From NCBI RefSeq assembly GCF_026627425.1, contig NZ_JAPNLH010000001.1, positions 124,001 through 188,000 on the forward strand: 64,000 nucleotides of DNA. Reading direction: 5' to 3'. Under the pieces are notes generated by a model. The model was given only the letters and a program-made list of their open reading frames with translations. It was not told the origin of the DNA and did not search any database. Positions 1-8,914 of this stretch are shown piece by piece. The stretch comes from Arthrobacter endolithicus (GTDB taxonomy: Bacteria > Actinomycetota > Actinomycetes > Actinomycetales > Micrococcaceae). Position 1 is the first letter of the stretch. Every line of letters begins with the position of its first letter. A program made the position numbers and the translations under genes.

Positions 1-22
1 GGGTGAAACCGGATGGAGACGT

Positions 23-1279
23 ATGGATGCTGACGTAATCGTCATCGGAGCGGGCCTGGCGGGTCTGCAGTGCGCACGTCGTGCGCAGCGAAGCGGCCAC
101 AGTGTCCTGATCCTTGAGGCTGAGGACGCCGTTGGTGGTCGTGTTCGGACCGACCGAGTCGACGGATTCCTGTGCGACAGGGGTTTTCAGTTGCTGAACC
201 CGGCGTACCCGGCGGTGCGCCAATGGATCGATGTGCCCGCGCTCGAGCTGCAGAAGTTCGGCGTGGGGGTGGTGGTCCGCAAGGGTCAGACCGCCACCAC
301 TCTTGCTCATCCGATCCGCCATCCGCGACATGCCCTCGCCACCTTGCGTAGTCAGCTCACCCCCGTCTCTGACGTCGTCGCCTTTGCCCGGTGGATGGTA
401 CCGGCCCTGCTGCGTCACTCCACAGCCTCCACGTCCGCACGCGATGAAATGCTAGCTGCCTCATTTGACGCGGCTGGGTTTACCGGTCGGCTCCGACGCG
501 ACGTGATCGATACTTTCCTGGCGGGGGTTCTTGCCGATACTTCCGGGGAAAGCTCCGCCAACTATGTACGTCAGCTGATGCGTTTCTTCGCGGCCGGTGC
601 ACCGGGGCTTCCACGCGCCGGAATGCAGGCACTGCCGGAACAAATGGCAGCGTCGCTCGTCAAGCCAGTGCGGCTGGGGACTGCGGCGCGGGACCTGCGG
701 GAGACGGCCGACGGCGTCAAGGTCATGACGGATAACGGAACGATCCGGGCGCGCGTCGCCGTGGTCGCCGTCGGAGCTCAGAATGTGGCTGAACTGACAG
801 GACTGCCTACTCCGGTCACCCGAGGGTTGACCACGTGGTGGTTCCGGGCCCCGGCTCGTCCGCGGTCAGGTCCTTTCCTCATGGTGGACGCCACACGACC
901 CGGCGGCGGACCGGCCGGACCAATCTGGCACACGGCCGTGGTCTCCGAAGCTGCGCCTTCGTACGCTCCGGGTGGAGAAAACCTCGTCGAAGCGACGACC
1001 TTATTGGACCGTCCTGACGGCCTTGCAGGAGAAGCCGACGTGCGCCGGGACCTTGCACGTCTCTATCTGACCTCCACTGACGATTGGGAGGTGCTCGTCC
1101 ACCACGTGGTACCGCACGCGCTCCCGGCTCAGCCACCGCCGCTTGAGGCCCCCGGTCCCAAGTGGATGGGCCGGAGGATACTTGTCGCAGGAGATCACCG
1201 GGCCAGCGGCTCCATCCAGGGCGCACTGCACTCCGGAGAGCAAGCCGCCCGGACTGTGGAGAGTGTTCTGGCCTCTTGA
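23..1279 (+). CDS. FAD-dependent amine oxidase / protoporphyrinogen-oxidase-like oxidoreductase
   Basis: A 418-residue flavoprotein. The N-terminus holds a Rossmann FAD-binding motif (GAGLAG at residues 9-14, acidic E32 ending the second strand, then VGGR at 37-40). The C-terminus near residues 388-407 has the second FAD contact (AGDHRASGSIQGALHSG), as in NAD(P)-binding_8 / amino-oxidase family members. The substrate cannot be read from sequence; carotenoid-desaturase-like or amine-oxidase-like roles are both possible. ATG at 23 has a GGAG four bases upstream. The gene converges on the DUF2071 gene. The family call is firm, the function is not. Confidence 0.85.
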   Translation: MDADVIVIGAGLAGLQCARRAQRSGHSVLILEAEDAVGGRVRTDRVDGFLCDRGFQLLNPAYPAVRQWIDVPALELQKFGVGVVVRKGQTATTLAHPIRHPRHALATLRSQLTPVSDVVAFARWMVPALLRHSTASTSARDEMLAASFDAAGFTGRLRRDVIDTFLAGVLADTSGESSANYVRQLMRFFAAGAPGLPRAGMQALPEQMAASLVKPVRLGTAARDLRETADGVKVMTDNGTIRARVAVVAVGAQNVAELTGLPTPVTRGLTTWWFRAPARPRSGPFLMVDATRPGGGPAGPIWHTAVVSEAAPSYAPGGENLVEATTLLDRPDGLAGEADVRRDLARLYLTSTDDWEVLVHHVVPHALPAQPPPLEAPGPKWMGRRILVAGDHRASGSIQGALHSGEQAARTVESVLAS

Positions 1280-1390
1280 GAGAGGCGGCGCGCCCGGCCA
1301 CCCTTTTTCTGATCGCACGGGTTGACCCGGAACGGGCGAGCTGGTTCCGGGAGGCTGTCGAGCTGTGGGGACGGGTCTGCCGGCGGGTGA

Positions 1391-2146
1391 CTAGCGAAGG
1401 CGATTGCGCGCTTGCGGCGATGCGAAGACGGTTGTGACCCCGGGGGAGTACAGCACCGAGTCAGGCGCCCGATCAGCCAGCCCTGCCAATCCCGCAGCAG
1501 CCAGCAGCCCGTCGTTGAAGTAGAGAAGTTCAGCATGCCGGAGCGGCCATGGTTCATGATGATTACGGCAGTAAATGGTGTGACCGACGTGACTTTCGTG
1601 AAAACCCCAGCGTGCCGTCAAAAACGTCGAGATCGGGTCGGCCGCGATCGCAGCGTTCGCCACGCAGTCATCGCCGGGGCGCACGATGATGTGAGAGGCT
1701 GCATCGGGTTGACCGTGCCGCCTCGTGAGATACGCGACTTTGCCGTCACGTTTATCGAGTTTCATGGCCGCCCACTGATATTTCAGGCCAAATGCCGCCC
1801 GCGCAATAAGGACCGGGATGAAGTGCGAAGCCTCAAGACTGAGGAAGACAACTCCTCGATGGCCTTTCTCGTCAATGGAATAGAGACGAACATTGACTTC
1901 GGGAAAGTCACCGAGCCACGGGATACTTGGGCTGCCAAAGAAGGAACTCTTGGACATCTGAAACGCTATGATCCCCACCCACGCACTTGAGTCAATCACG
2001 TCGGGAGAGCAACCCGCGGGCATAAAAGGTTCAAGGGCTCTCGGGTCTATCCTCCAGTGCAGGAACGTCACTTCACTCCAACGTTGCCGCAGAATAGCGG
2101 CACTGCCCAGTGCCGGGGCCTGCGTGCCTGGGGCAACGGCGTTCAT
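1391..2146 (-). CDS. DUF2071 (YqjF-like) family protein
   Basis: A 251-residue protein of the DUF2071/YqjF family. The diagnostic start of the domain (RWSEVTFLHWRIDP, then LEPFMPAG) lies about 20-45 residues from the N-terminus, and the rest follows the family layout (a central strand-rich acetoacetate-decarboxylase-like fold, C-terminal LLYFNDGLL and YSPGVTTVFA). The frame is open to 2269, but the domain begins shortly after the internal ATG at 2146, so that start is preferred. The biochemical role of the family is unknown. Base composition looks less GC-rich than most of the window, as for the neighbouring deaminase, which could reflect transfer of the pair (inference). Confidence 0.78.
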   Translation of the reverse strand: MNAVAPGTQAPALGSAAILRQRWSEVTFLHWRIDPRALEPFMPAGCSPDVIDSSAWVGIIAFQMSKSSFFGSPSIPWLGDFPEVNVRLYSIDEKGHRGVVFLSLEASHFIPVLIARAAFGLKYQWAAMKLDKRDGKVAYLTRRHGQPDAASHIIVRPGDDCVANAAIAADPISTFLTARWGFHESHVGHTIYCRNHHEPWPLRHAELLYFNDGLLAAAGLAGLADRAPDSVLYSPGVTTVFASPQARNRLR

Positions 2147-2395
2147 TGTGACGCCTGCTGAAAGCGTCGGAATGTATACGGCGGCAGGCTCCGGTTGATT
2201 TCCGGTGAGCAAAACTCCAAGTCCCGCACCACCCATCTGAGAAATAACGCGCATCTGCGTCCGCTTCACGGTACAGGCGCGGGAGTTCGTGAGGATGAAC
2301 CGTGCGTTCGCCGTTTCATCAGTGTTATGGCCAGAATAGCAGTGCTGTCGAAGCTCCAGGTTGGCCGGGTTGGCCGTCCTTTTGGCTGAACGCCG

Positions 2396-2890
2396 CTAAC
2401 CGTTCTTTTGCGCGTAGTAGCGGAAGGGTGATGCGGGATCGGGGAGTAATCCATGGTGCATAGGAAGGGCCCGATCTGCCGGATCCTTGGGAAACTCGTC
2501 ATAGAATGTCGACAGTGACATGTACTTGTTGCCATCCTCGTAGTGCTCGGCTTCTGCCTCCCGAGAGGCCGCGTAGATGACAGCTCTGGGCGCCGCATAG
2601 TACAGCGCGCCCAAGCACATGGGACAAGGATGCGCGGTGATGTAAACATCGTATTCGCTGAGGTCGCGCAGTCCTTGTTCGGCGGCCAGGCGAAGCGCTT
2701 GAATTTCGGCGTGGGCCGTGACATCCCCTGTCTGCGCCACCTGGTTGGTCGCTTCAATGGCAACCTTTCCTTGGTGCACCAGGAGGCAGGCAAACGGCTT
2801 CCCGCCGGCGTCGACGTTCTCGTGTGCCAAATCCACTGAGCGCTGAACGAAGCGGCTTTCGGGGGTTACCGGCGAGTCTTCTGTGTCCAT
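2396..2890 (-). CDS. Nucleoside/guanine deaminase, CMP/dCMP deaminase superfamily
   Basis: A 164-residue zinc deaminase. The catalytic HAE (residues 60-62, His ligand plus proton-shuttling Glu) and the PCPMC pair (about 88-92, two Cys ligands) are intact. The C-terminal half (HYEDGNKY, STFYDEF) resembles guanine deaminase/TadA-like nucleoside deaminases rather than tRNA-editing TadA, so a soluble purine or pyrimidine deaminase is likely. A GTG at 2896 is also in frame; the ATG at 2890 fits better, with an AGGG about nine bases upstream. The start lies in a perfect 14-bp palindrome. The DUF2071 gene follows about 250 bases downstream on the same strand. Confidence 0.85.
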   Translation of the reverse strand: MDTEDSPVTPESRFVQRSVDLAHENVDAGGKPFACLLVHQGKVAIEATNQVAQTGDVTAHAEIQALRLAAEQGLRDLSEYDVYITAHPCPMCLGALYYAAPRAVIYAASREAEAEHYEDGNKYMSLSTFYDEFPKDPADRALPMHHGLLPDPASPFRYYAQKNG

Positions 2891-2896
2891 GGACAC
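2883..2896. repeat. 14-bp perfect palindrome over deaminase start
   Basis: GTGTCCATGGACAC is self-complementary over all 14 bases and contains the proposed deaminase start codon. It could be an operator or simply reflect the codons used; nothing else supports a role. Confidence 0.3.
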
Positions 2897-3213
2897 TCAC
2901 CCTACCGGGACTATAGGCGAGGTGGAACAGACTGAGGTGCCCAAGTCAGGAGTACTTCAGCGCTGGACGTGGCGGCGGTGTGTCTGCTGGCAGGGTCTTT
3001 GGTGGAACGGACGGGAACTGCGGTGCGCGCGCTCCCGGAGTACCCTCCCGCTCCTGGCGAAACCGCTGTTCTGCGCACTCTCGGCCCCGTTGATGACAGG
3101 ATGTACTTCATCTCGATAACGAGTTCCCAATGCAGGTTGTACCCGGCCGGCCGGCAGCAAGAACCCGGCCTAGGCTTGCACCGGCGCGGTGCCACAACAC
3201 CTAAGGAGGAGAA
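2897..3213. other. Intergenic region upstream of the peptide importer
   Basis: A divergent spacer between the deaminase and the first binding-protein gene. On the minus strand a TATAGT at about 2911-2916 could be the deaminase -10. On the plus strand a TAGGCT at 3171-3176 could be a -10, but no convincing -35 sits at the right distance. A very strong Shine-Dalgarno (AAGGAGGAG, 3203-3211) precedes the ATG at 3214. No small ORF with recognisable content was found. Confidence 0.35.
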
Positions 3214-5013
3214 ATGCGTTTCGGACGTATTTCCAGAGCCGTGGGCGCGGCGGCAACAGCGGTGCTCATCCTGAGTGCTTGTACGGGCGCGCCGGGCAGC
3301 GTCAGCACCAGTTCCGGCACGTCCGGCGGGGCCGTCGGGGGTAGGGTGACACTGGCCGAGACGAATGGGTTCACCTCGTTCAACCCCAATGCCGGCACCG
3401 GCAGTGCGGACATCAATTCCAAAATTGCCTACGCCACGCACAGCGGGTTCAACTACGTCGACAACAAGCTTAACGTGGTCAAGAACGACAAATTCGGCAA
3501 ATACGAGAAGGTCTCGGACAATCCGCTGACCATTAAATACACGATCAACGACGACGTTAAATGGTCCGACGGCGCACCGGTGGACGCCAACGATCTCATG
3601 CTCGCCTGGGCGGCCCAGTCGGCCTATTTCAATGACGCAGCCCTGGACAGCGGCGGGAAAGTGCTCAAAGGTACGCAGTATTTCGATTACGGCGGCGCGG
3701 CCCTTGGCAACGGCTCTGCGCTGGCCATGACGGACCTTCCGGAAATCGGCGACAACGGGCATTCCCTGACGCTGAAATACGCCAAGCCCTTCGCGGACTG
3801 GGAGATCGCGTTTGGTTCGCTGGTGGATATTCCGGCCCATGTTGTGGCCCAGAAGGCGGGCCTGAAAGATGCCGCCGCGCTCAGCGCCCTCTTTAAGGAG
3901 CTGCCCAAGGGCAACCCGGACGTCCCGGCAGCGCCGAATACGGACCTCGAGAAGATTGCCCAGTACTGGAATTCCGGCTTTGCTGCCAGCACCATGCCCA
4001 CGGACACCTCGGTCTTTCTGTCCAACGGCCCGTATATCGTCACCAGCATGGTGCCCGGACAGTCGCTCACGCTAAGCCGCAACACGGACTATAAGTGGGG
4101 ACCCACCGCGCAACTGGACGGTATCAACGTCCGTTTCATTGCCGATGCTTCCGCCCAGGTCACGGCCTTGAAGAACGGCGAAACTGACATTATTTCACCC
4201 CAGCCCACCGCCGACACTGCGGCAGCACTGCAGGCACTCTCCGGGCAGGGCATTGCTTTAGAGCAGTTCTCGAAGCTTTCCTACGATCACCTGGACCTGA
4301 GTTTTTCCGGCGTTTTTGCCGACCAGAATGTCCGCAAGGCGTTCTTAAAGACCATCCCGCGCCAGGACATAGTGCGCCAAACAGTCCAAAGGACGGATGC
4401 CAGTGCCCAGCCGCTGGAGTCCGAGGTCTTCCTGCCCGAGCAGCCGGGATACGACGACACGGTCAAGGACAATGGCTCGTCCGCGTTTGCCGGTGTGGAC
4501 ATTGAAGGAGCCAAGAGACTGCTTAACGGCGCGACGCCGACGGTGCGTGTCATGTACAGCAAAGCGAACACGAACCGTGCGGACGCGTTCACGCTGATTG
4601 CACAGTCGGCCTCCCTCGCGGGTTTTAAGGTCGTCGACGGCGGACTGGGCGCGGACTGGCCCCAGCACCTTGGTGACGGCAGCTACGATGCAGCAATCTT
4701 CGGCTGGAACAGTGTGGGAGTTGGCATCAGCCAGATTCCGCAGCTGTTCAGAACCGGCAGCGCCTCGAACTACAACAACTTCTCCGACTCGGAGGCGGAC
4801 AAGCTGATGGACCAGTTGACCGTCATCGACAACAAGACCAAGCAGGAAGAGCTGCTCCGTGCGCTGGACAAGACCATTTGGGCCGCTGACTATGGTCTGC
4901 CCCTGTTCCAAACTCCCGGGGCCGTGGCGCACGATGCCGCCATCACCGGGGTGGAGCCGATGCCCGGCGAGACCGGCGTCTGGTGGAACTACTGGCAGTG
5001 GGCGCGAAAGTAG
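3214..5013 (+). CDS. ABC importer solute-binding lipoprotein (family 5, LpqW/oligopeptide type)
   Basis: A 599-residue extracytoplasmic binding protein. The signal peptide ends in a lipobox (ILSAC, lipidated Cys23), followed by a Ser/Gly/Thr-rich linker. The body has the SBP_bac_5 layout (a VKWSDGAPVDANDLMLAW segment around residue 110, later NGPYIVTSM and a PYD-like C-terminal lobe). The length is usual for the family. It resembles the LpqW-like binding proteins found near typA in actinobacteria as well as classical peptide binding proteins. It heads the importer cluster. Its N-terminus closely matches that of the second binding protein (MRFxRISxAxG), although the bodies differ strongly, so ligand sharing is not assured. 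Confidence 0.9.
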   Translation: MRFGRISRAVGAAATAVLILSACTGAPGSVSTSSGTSGGAVGGRVTLAETNGFTSFNPNAGTGSADINSKIAYATHSGFNYVDNKLNVVKNDKFGKYEKVSDNPLTIKYTINDDVKWSDGAPVDANDLMLAWAAQSAYFNDAALDSGGKVLKGTQYFDYGGAALGNGSALAMTDLPEIGDNGHSLTLKYAKPFADWEIAFGSLVDIPAHVVAQKAGLKDAAALSALFKELPKGNPDVPAAPNTDLEKIAQYWNSGFAASTMPTDTSVFLSNGPYIVTSMVPGQSLTLSRNTDYKWGPTAQLDGINVRFIADASAQVTALKNGETDIISPQPTADTAAALQALSGQGIALEQFSKLSYDHLDLSFSGVFADQNVRKAFLKTIPRQDIVRQTVQRTDASAQPLESEVFLPEQPGYDDTVKDNGSSAFAGVDIEGAKRLLNGATPTVRVMYSKANTNRADAFTLIAQSASLAGFKVVDGGLGADWPQHLGDGSYDAAIFGWNSVGVGISQIPQLFRTGSASNYNNFSDSEADKLMDQLTVIDNKTKQEELLRALDKTIWAADYGLPLFQTPGAVAHDAAITGVEPMPGETGVWWNYWQWARK

Positions 5014-5175
5014 CGGTCGGTGTCAACAGTATCCTCGAGGAAATCAAAGGTTACATCTCGGTAACAAGATCAGCACAAGAGGCGTCTGCGTATCCTGCGG
5101 GATGTCATTGGGGTTTAGGCTCGTGTTTACGTGATGCTGGCCACATACCTGTGGTGAACGACCTCAGCACAAAAA

Positions 5176-5203
5176 AACTCCGGCACAAATCAATGCCGGA
5201 GTT
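5176..5203 (-). terminator. Intrinsic-terminator-shaped hairpin facing the minus strand
   Basis: AACTCCGGCA (5176-5185), an 8-base loop and TGCCGGAGTT (5194-5203) form a perfect 10-bp stem. On the plus strand it is preceded by a run of A, so read on the minus strand it is followed by a run of T, the classic Rho-independent layout. No minus-strand gene is seen nearby. On the plus strand it would sit as a hairpin about 26 bases before the second binding-protein start, and there it lacks a T tract. Confidence 0.55.
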
Positions 5204-5229
5204 CACTCGCACAGAAAATAGGAGGCGGA

Positions 5230-6885
5230 ATGCGTTTTTCGCGTATTTCCAAAGCTCTCGGCGTTGCCGCAGTTGTAGCCATGGGCATAACAGCCTGCAG
5301 TGGCGGCGGTACCGGCAGCAGCAGCACCGGCGCCGGCTCGGGCAACACCAGCAAAGTTATCAACGCATATGGTGGAGAACCGCAGAACCCGTTGCTCCCG
5401 GCCAACACGAATGAGGTGTATGGCGGCCGTGTGATGGACATGATCTACTCCGGTCTGGTCAGTTACGACGCCTCCGGCAAGACGGTGAACGAGCTGGCGG
5501 ATTCCATCAAAACCACCGATTCGCAGACCTACACCATCAAGCTGAAAACCGGTGAAAAGTTCAGCGACGGCTCGCCCGTTACGGCCAAGAACTTCGTGGA
5601 TGCCTGGAACTTCGGTGCGCTGAGTACGAACGCCCAGCTGAACTCCTACTTCTTCGAGTCCATCGAGGGCTATGACGCGGTAAGCGCGATGGCTCCGGAC
5701 AAGAAGACCGCAGCCCCTACGGCGCAGACGATGTCCGGTCTAAAGGTCGTCGATGACAGCACCTTCACGGTGAAGCTGACGCAGCCCGAATCGGACTTCC
5801 CGCTCCGTCTGGGCTACACCGCGTTCTACCCGCTGACCGAAGCAGCCATTGCCGATCCCAAGGCCTCCGGCGAGAAGCCGGTCAGCACCGGGCCGTACAT
5901 GCTCAAGACCTGGACCCATAACTCTTCACTTGAGCTCGTGCCGAACCCGAACTACACCGGTCCGCGTAAGCCCAAGAACGCCGGTATCACGTTCAAGGTC
6001 TACACCACGGCAGATGCCGCGTATTCGGATCTTCAGTCCAACAACCTGGATGTTCTGGACGGCATTCCCGCGGCCAGCCTGAAGTCCTTCCAGCAGGATC
6101 TGGGCGACCGCAGCATCATCAAGCCCTACGCCGGCAATGCCACGCTGACCATCCCGAGCTACCTTCCCGCTTTCCAGGGCGAGGCGGGCAAACTCCGCCG
6201 CCAGGCGATCTCTAAGTCGATTGACCGCCAGCTGATCATTGACAAGATCTTCAATAAGACCAAGCAGATCGCCAAGGACTTCACCGCCCCTGTCATTGAG
6301 GGTTACTCCGACAGCATCCCGGGCGCCGACGTCCTGAAGTTCGATGCCACGGCCGCCAAGAAGCTGTGGGATCAGGCAAACGCCATCACCCCGTGGGATG
6401 ACTCGACCTTTACGATCGCTTACAACGTTGACGGCGCCGGCAACAAGGAATACGTCGATGCGGCCACGAACGAGATCAAGAATGCACTGGGCATCAAGGC
6501 CGAGGGCAAGCCGTACGCGACCTTCAAGGAGCTGCGCAACGACGTGAACAAGAAGCAGCTGACCGGAGCTTCACGCGCCGGCTGGCAGGCAGACTACCCG
6601 TCGCTGTACAACTTCCTCGGGCCGCTGTACGGCACCGGAGCCGGTTCCAACGACGGAAGCTACTCGAACCCCGCCTTCGACGCGAAGCTGAAGGAGGGCC
6701 TGTCGGCCAAGAGCACGGACGAAGGCAATAAGATCTTCAACCAGGCTCAGGAGATCCTGTTCAAGGATCTGCCGGTTATCCCGCTGTGGTACCAGGAGCA
6801 GACGGGTGGCTGGAGCACCAACGTCACCGGTGTTGACTTCGGCTGGAATGGCGTTCCGCTGTACCAGAACATCACGGGCAAATAA
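5230..6885 (+). CDS. Oligopeptide/dipeptide ABC importer solute-binding lipoprotein
   Basis: A 551-residue SBP_bac_5 family binding protein. The signal peptide ends in GITAC with lipidated Cys23, followed by a Gly/Ser linker. EKFSDGSPVTAKNFVDAW near residue 115, STGPYMLKTW near 220 and a C-terminal RAGWQADYPSLYNFL region match DppA/OppA-type proteins. A strong GGAGG precedes the ATG. It lies immediately upstream of the permease and ATPase genes, with a strong intercistronic hairpin between, an arrangement that usually leaves binding protein in excess over the transporter. It is probably the main ligand-binding subunit of this importer. Confidence 0.92.
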   Translation: MRFSRISKALGVAAVVAMGITACSGGGTGSSSTGAGSGNTSKVINAYGGEPQNPLLPANTNEVYGGRVMDMIYSGLVSYDASGKTVNELADSIKTTDSQTYTIKLKTGEKFSDGSPVTAKNFVDAWNFGALSTNAQLNSYFFESIEGYDAVSAMAPDKKTAAPTAQTMSGLKVVDDSTFTVKLTQPESDFPLRLGYTAFYPLTEAAIADPKASGEKPVSTGPYMLKTWTHNSSLELVPNPNYTGPRKPKNAGITFKVYTTADAAYSDLQSNNLDVLDGIPAASLKSFQQDLGDRSIIKPYAGNATLTIPSYLPAFQGEAGKLRRQAISKSIDRQLIIDKIFNKTKQIAKDFTAPVIEGYSDSIPGADVLKFDATAAKKLWDQANAITPWDDSTFTIAYNVDGAGNKEYVDAATNEIKNALGIKAEGKPYATFKELRNDVNKKQLTGASRAGWQADYPSLYNFLGPLYGTGAGSNDGSYSNPAFDAKLKEGLSAKSTDEGNKIFNQAQEILFKDLPVIPLWYQEQTGGWSTNVTGVDFGWNGVPLYQNITGK

Positions 6886-6900
6886 ATCTAGTCGTACACT

Positions 6901-6932
6901 GATGGGGCCCGGCCTTTTGGTCGGGCCCCATC
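6901..6932 (+). terminator. Intercistronic GC-rich hairpin after binding-protein gene
   Basis: GATGGGGCCCG and CGGGCCCCATC pair as an 11-bp stem just after the second binding-protein stop. No T tract follows, so partial termination or protection of the upstream mRNA is more likely than full termination. The permease starts 80 bases downstream on the same strand. Confidence 0.65.
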
Positions 6933-7011
6933 GCATGGCTGAACAAGAAATCACTGCAAAGGTATCCATGTCACTCTTTGTCGTTTACTTCGATTCCACC
7001 AGGATCTCGTA

Positions 7012-7938
7012 ATGCTACGGTTCATCCTCCGGCGGGTGCTTCAGGTAATCCCTGTCTTCGTCGGATCTACACTCCTTGTATATTTCCTGGTTTTTTCCAT
7101 GGCAGGCAATCCAATCGATGCCTTGTCGGGGGGAAAACCCATTAGCCCGGCCGTGGTAGCCCAGCTCACAGCCCAGTATCATCTGGACCAGCCGTTCATT
7201 GTGCAATACGGCATCTTCATCAAAAATCTCTTCACTTTCAATCTGGGTACCAGCTTTTCCGGACGTCCCATAGCCGCCATCATCGGACAGGCCTTTCCGG
7301 TTACGGCGCGTTTGGCGATCATGGCTCTGGCCATTGAGGCCATTTTCGGTGTCACCGCCGGCGTGATTGCCGGCCTGCGCAAGGGCAAGCTTTTCGACGG
7401 CACCGTCCTCCTCGCCTCCTTGGTGGTTATCGCCATTCCGACCTTTGTGCTCGGCTTCCTGCTGCAGTTCGTCGTCGGGGTCAAGCTTGGCTGGGCCAAA
7501 CCGACGGTCAGCTCCGGCGCTGACTGGGGGGACCTGATCCTTCCGGCCGTCGTTCTGGGTCTTGTCTCCTTCGCTTATGTCCTCCGCCTGACCCGGACCA
7601 GCATCCTGGAAAACATGAATGCTGACTACGTCCGTACCGCGACGGCGAAAGGCCTGTCGCGTCCACGGGTGATCATGGTCCATATTTTGCGGAACTCGCT
7701 CATTCCCGTCGTCACCTTCCTCGGTGCCGATCTTGGCGGCCTGATGGGCGGAGCCATCGTCACGGAGGGCATTTTCAACGTCCCCGGTGTCGGTAATACT
7801 TTGTATCGTGCAGTTCTCTCGGGCGAGGGTCCGATGGTCGTTTCGATCGTCAGTATTCTCGTGCTTGTGTTCGTGCTCGCCAACCTGCTGGTGGACCTGC
7901 TGTACGCCTGGCTAGACCCAAGGATTCGTTATGCCTGA
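7012..7938 (+). CDS. Peptide ABC transporter permease, DppB/OppB type
   Basis: A 308-residue inner-membrane permease. The N-terminal membrane segment begins at about residue 10 (LQVIPVFVGSTLLVYFLV), followed by the periplasmic region typical of DppB (AQYHLDQPFIVQYGIFIKNL). The BPD_transp_1 core has the cytoplasmic EAA-like loop near residue 200 (ADYVRTATAKGLSRPRVI) that docks on the ATPase. The start at 7012 has AGGA upstream. The last codons overlap the next permease by 8 bases, so the two are translationally coupled. The family is firm; the substrate is inferred from the binding proteins. Confidence 0.92.
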   Translation: MLRFILRRVLQVIPVFVGSTLLVYFLVFSMAGNPIDALSGGKPISPAVVAQLTAQYHLDQPFIVQYGIFIKNLFTFNLGTSFSGRPIAAIIGQAFPVTARLAIMALAIEAIFGVTAGVIAGLRKGKLFDGTVLLASLVVIAIPTFVLGFLLQFVVGVKLGWAKPTVSSGADWGDLILPAVVLGLVSFAYVLRLTRTSILENMNADYVRTATAKGLSRPRVIMVHILRNSLIPVVTFLGADLGGLMGGAIVTEGIFNVPGVGNTLYRAVLSGEGPMVVSIVSILVLVFVLANLLVDLLYAWLDPRIRYA

Positions 7939-8914
7939 AAATTCGCCTCTCAGAGATACCCAAAGTTTGCGCGCGTTGCCCAAAATGGAACATTTTGTTG
8001 CCGACATCGAGCAGACGCCGCTGCAGGCCACCGATTCGCTTAACGAACAGGCGGCGCCGCTGAGCATGTGGGCGGAGGCGTGGAAGAACCTGCGCCGGCA
8101 GCCGCTGTTCATAATTTCGGCGCTCCTGATTCTGCTGGCTCTGGTCGTGGCTTTCTTTCCGGGACTGTTTGTCCAGGTCTCGCCCACGCAGTGTGATCTG
8201 ATCAACTCCAATGCCGGCCCGTCCGGTGGGCATCCGCTTGGCTTCACGCTCCAGGGCTGTGACGTTTATGCCCGCGTCATCCAAGGCACCCAGGCATCCC
8301 TTGCCGTTGGAGTCTTCTCCACGATCGGCGTCGTCATCATCGGCGGCATTTTGGGCGCCGTCGCAGGCTACTACGGCGGTTGGATCGATGCCGTTCTCGC
8401 GCGGCTGGCGGACATCTTCTTTGCCTTGCCTCTGATCCTTGGTGCAATCGTCATCAACTCCCTGCCGTACGTCCGCGAACACCGTAGCGTATGGACGGTG
8501 GTGGCCACGCTCGTGGTCCTGGGTTGGCCGCAGATTGCGCGCATCACTCGAGGTGCCGTCATCGAGGTCCGCAACGCTGATTTTGTGGTGGCCGCGAAGT
8601 CTTTGGGAGTTTCGCGGGTGAAGGCGTTAATCACGCACGTAATTCCAAACTCGCTCTCACCCGTCATTGTTATCGCGACGGTGTCGTTGGGTATCTTCAT
8701 CGTGGCCGAGGCGACCATGTCCTTCTTGGGCATCGGTCTCCCGGGATCGGTGATGTCGTGGGGTAATGACATTGCCTCCGCGCAGACTTCCCTCCGGGAT
8801 AACCCGACAACCCTGCTGTGGCCGGCACTGGCACTGTCGATTACCGTACTGAGCTTCATTATGCTCGGCGACGCCGTGCGTGATGCTCTTGATCCGAAGG
8901 CACGTAAACGATGA
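7931..8914 (+). CDS. Peptide ABC transporter permease, DppC/OppC type
   Basis: A 327-residue partner permease. A roughly 45-residue cytoplasmic N-terminal extension precedes the OppC_N segment (WKNLRRQPLFIISALLIL). Later come the periplasmic HPLGFTLQGCDVYARVI signature of DppC proteins and the EAA loop (ADFVVAAKSLGVSRVKAL, near residue 217). AAGGA lies at the expected distance before the ATG at 7931, inside the end of the upstream gene. The stop overlaps the start of the ATPase gene (ATGA), confirming one operon. It forms the heterodimeric channel with the DppB-type permease. Confidence 0.92.
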   Translation: MPENSPLRDTQSLRALPKMEHFVADIEQTPLQATDSLNEQAAPLSMWAEAWKNLRRQPLFIISALLILLALVVAFFPGLFVQVSPTQCDLINSNAGPSGGHPLGFTLQGCDVYARVIQGTQASLAVGVFSTIGVVIIGGILGAVAGYYGGWIDAVLARLADIFFALPLILGAIVINSLPYVREHRSVWTVVATLVVLGWPQIARITRGAVIEVRNADFVVAAKSLGVSRVKALITHVIPNSLSPVIVIATVSLGIFIVAEATMSFLGIGLPGSVMSWGNDIASAQTSLRDNPTTLLWPALALSITVLSFIMLGDAVRDALDPKARKR

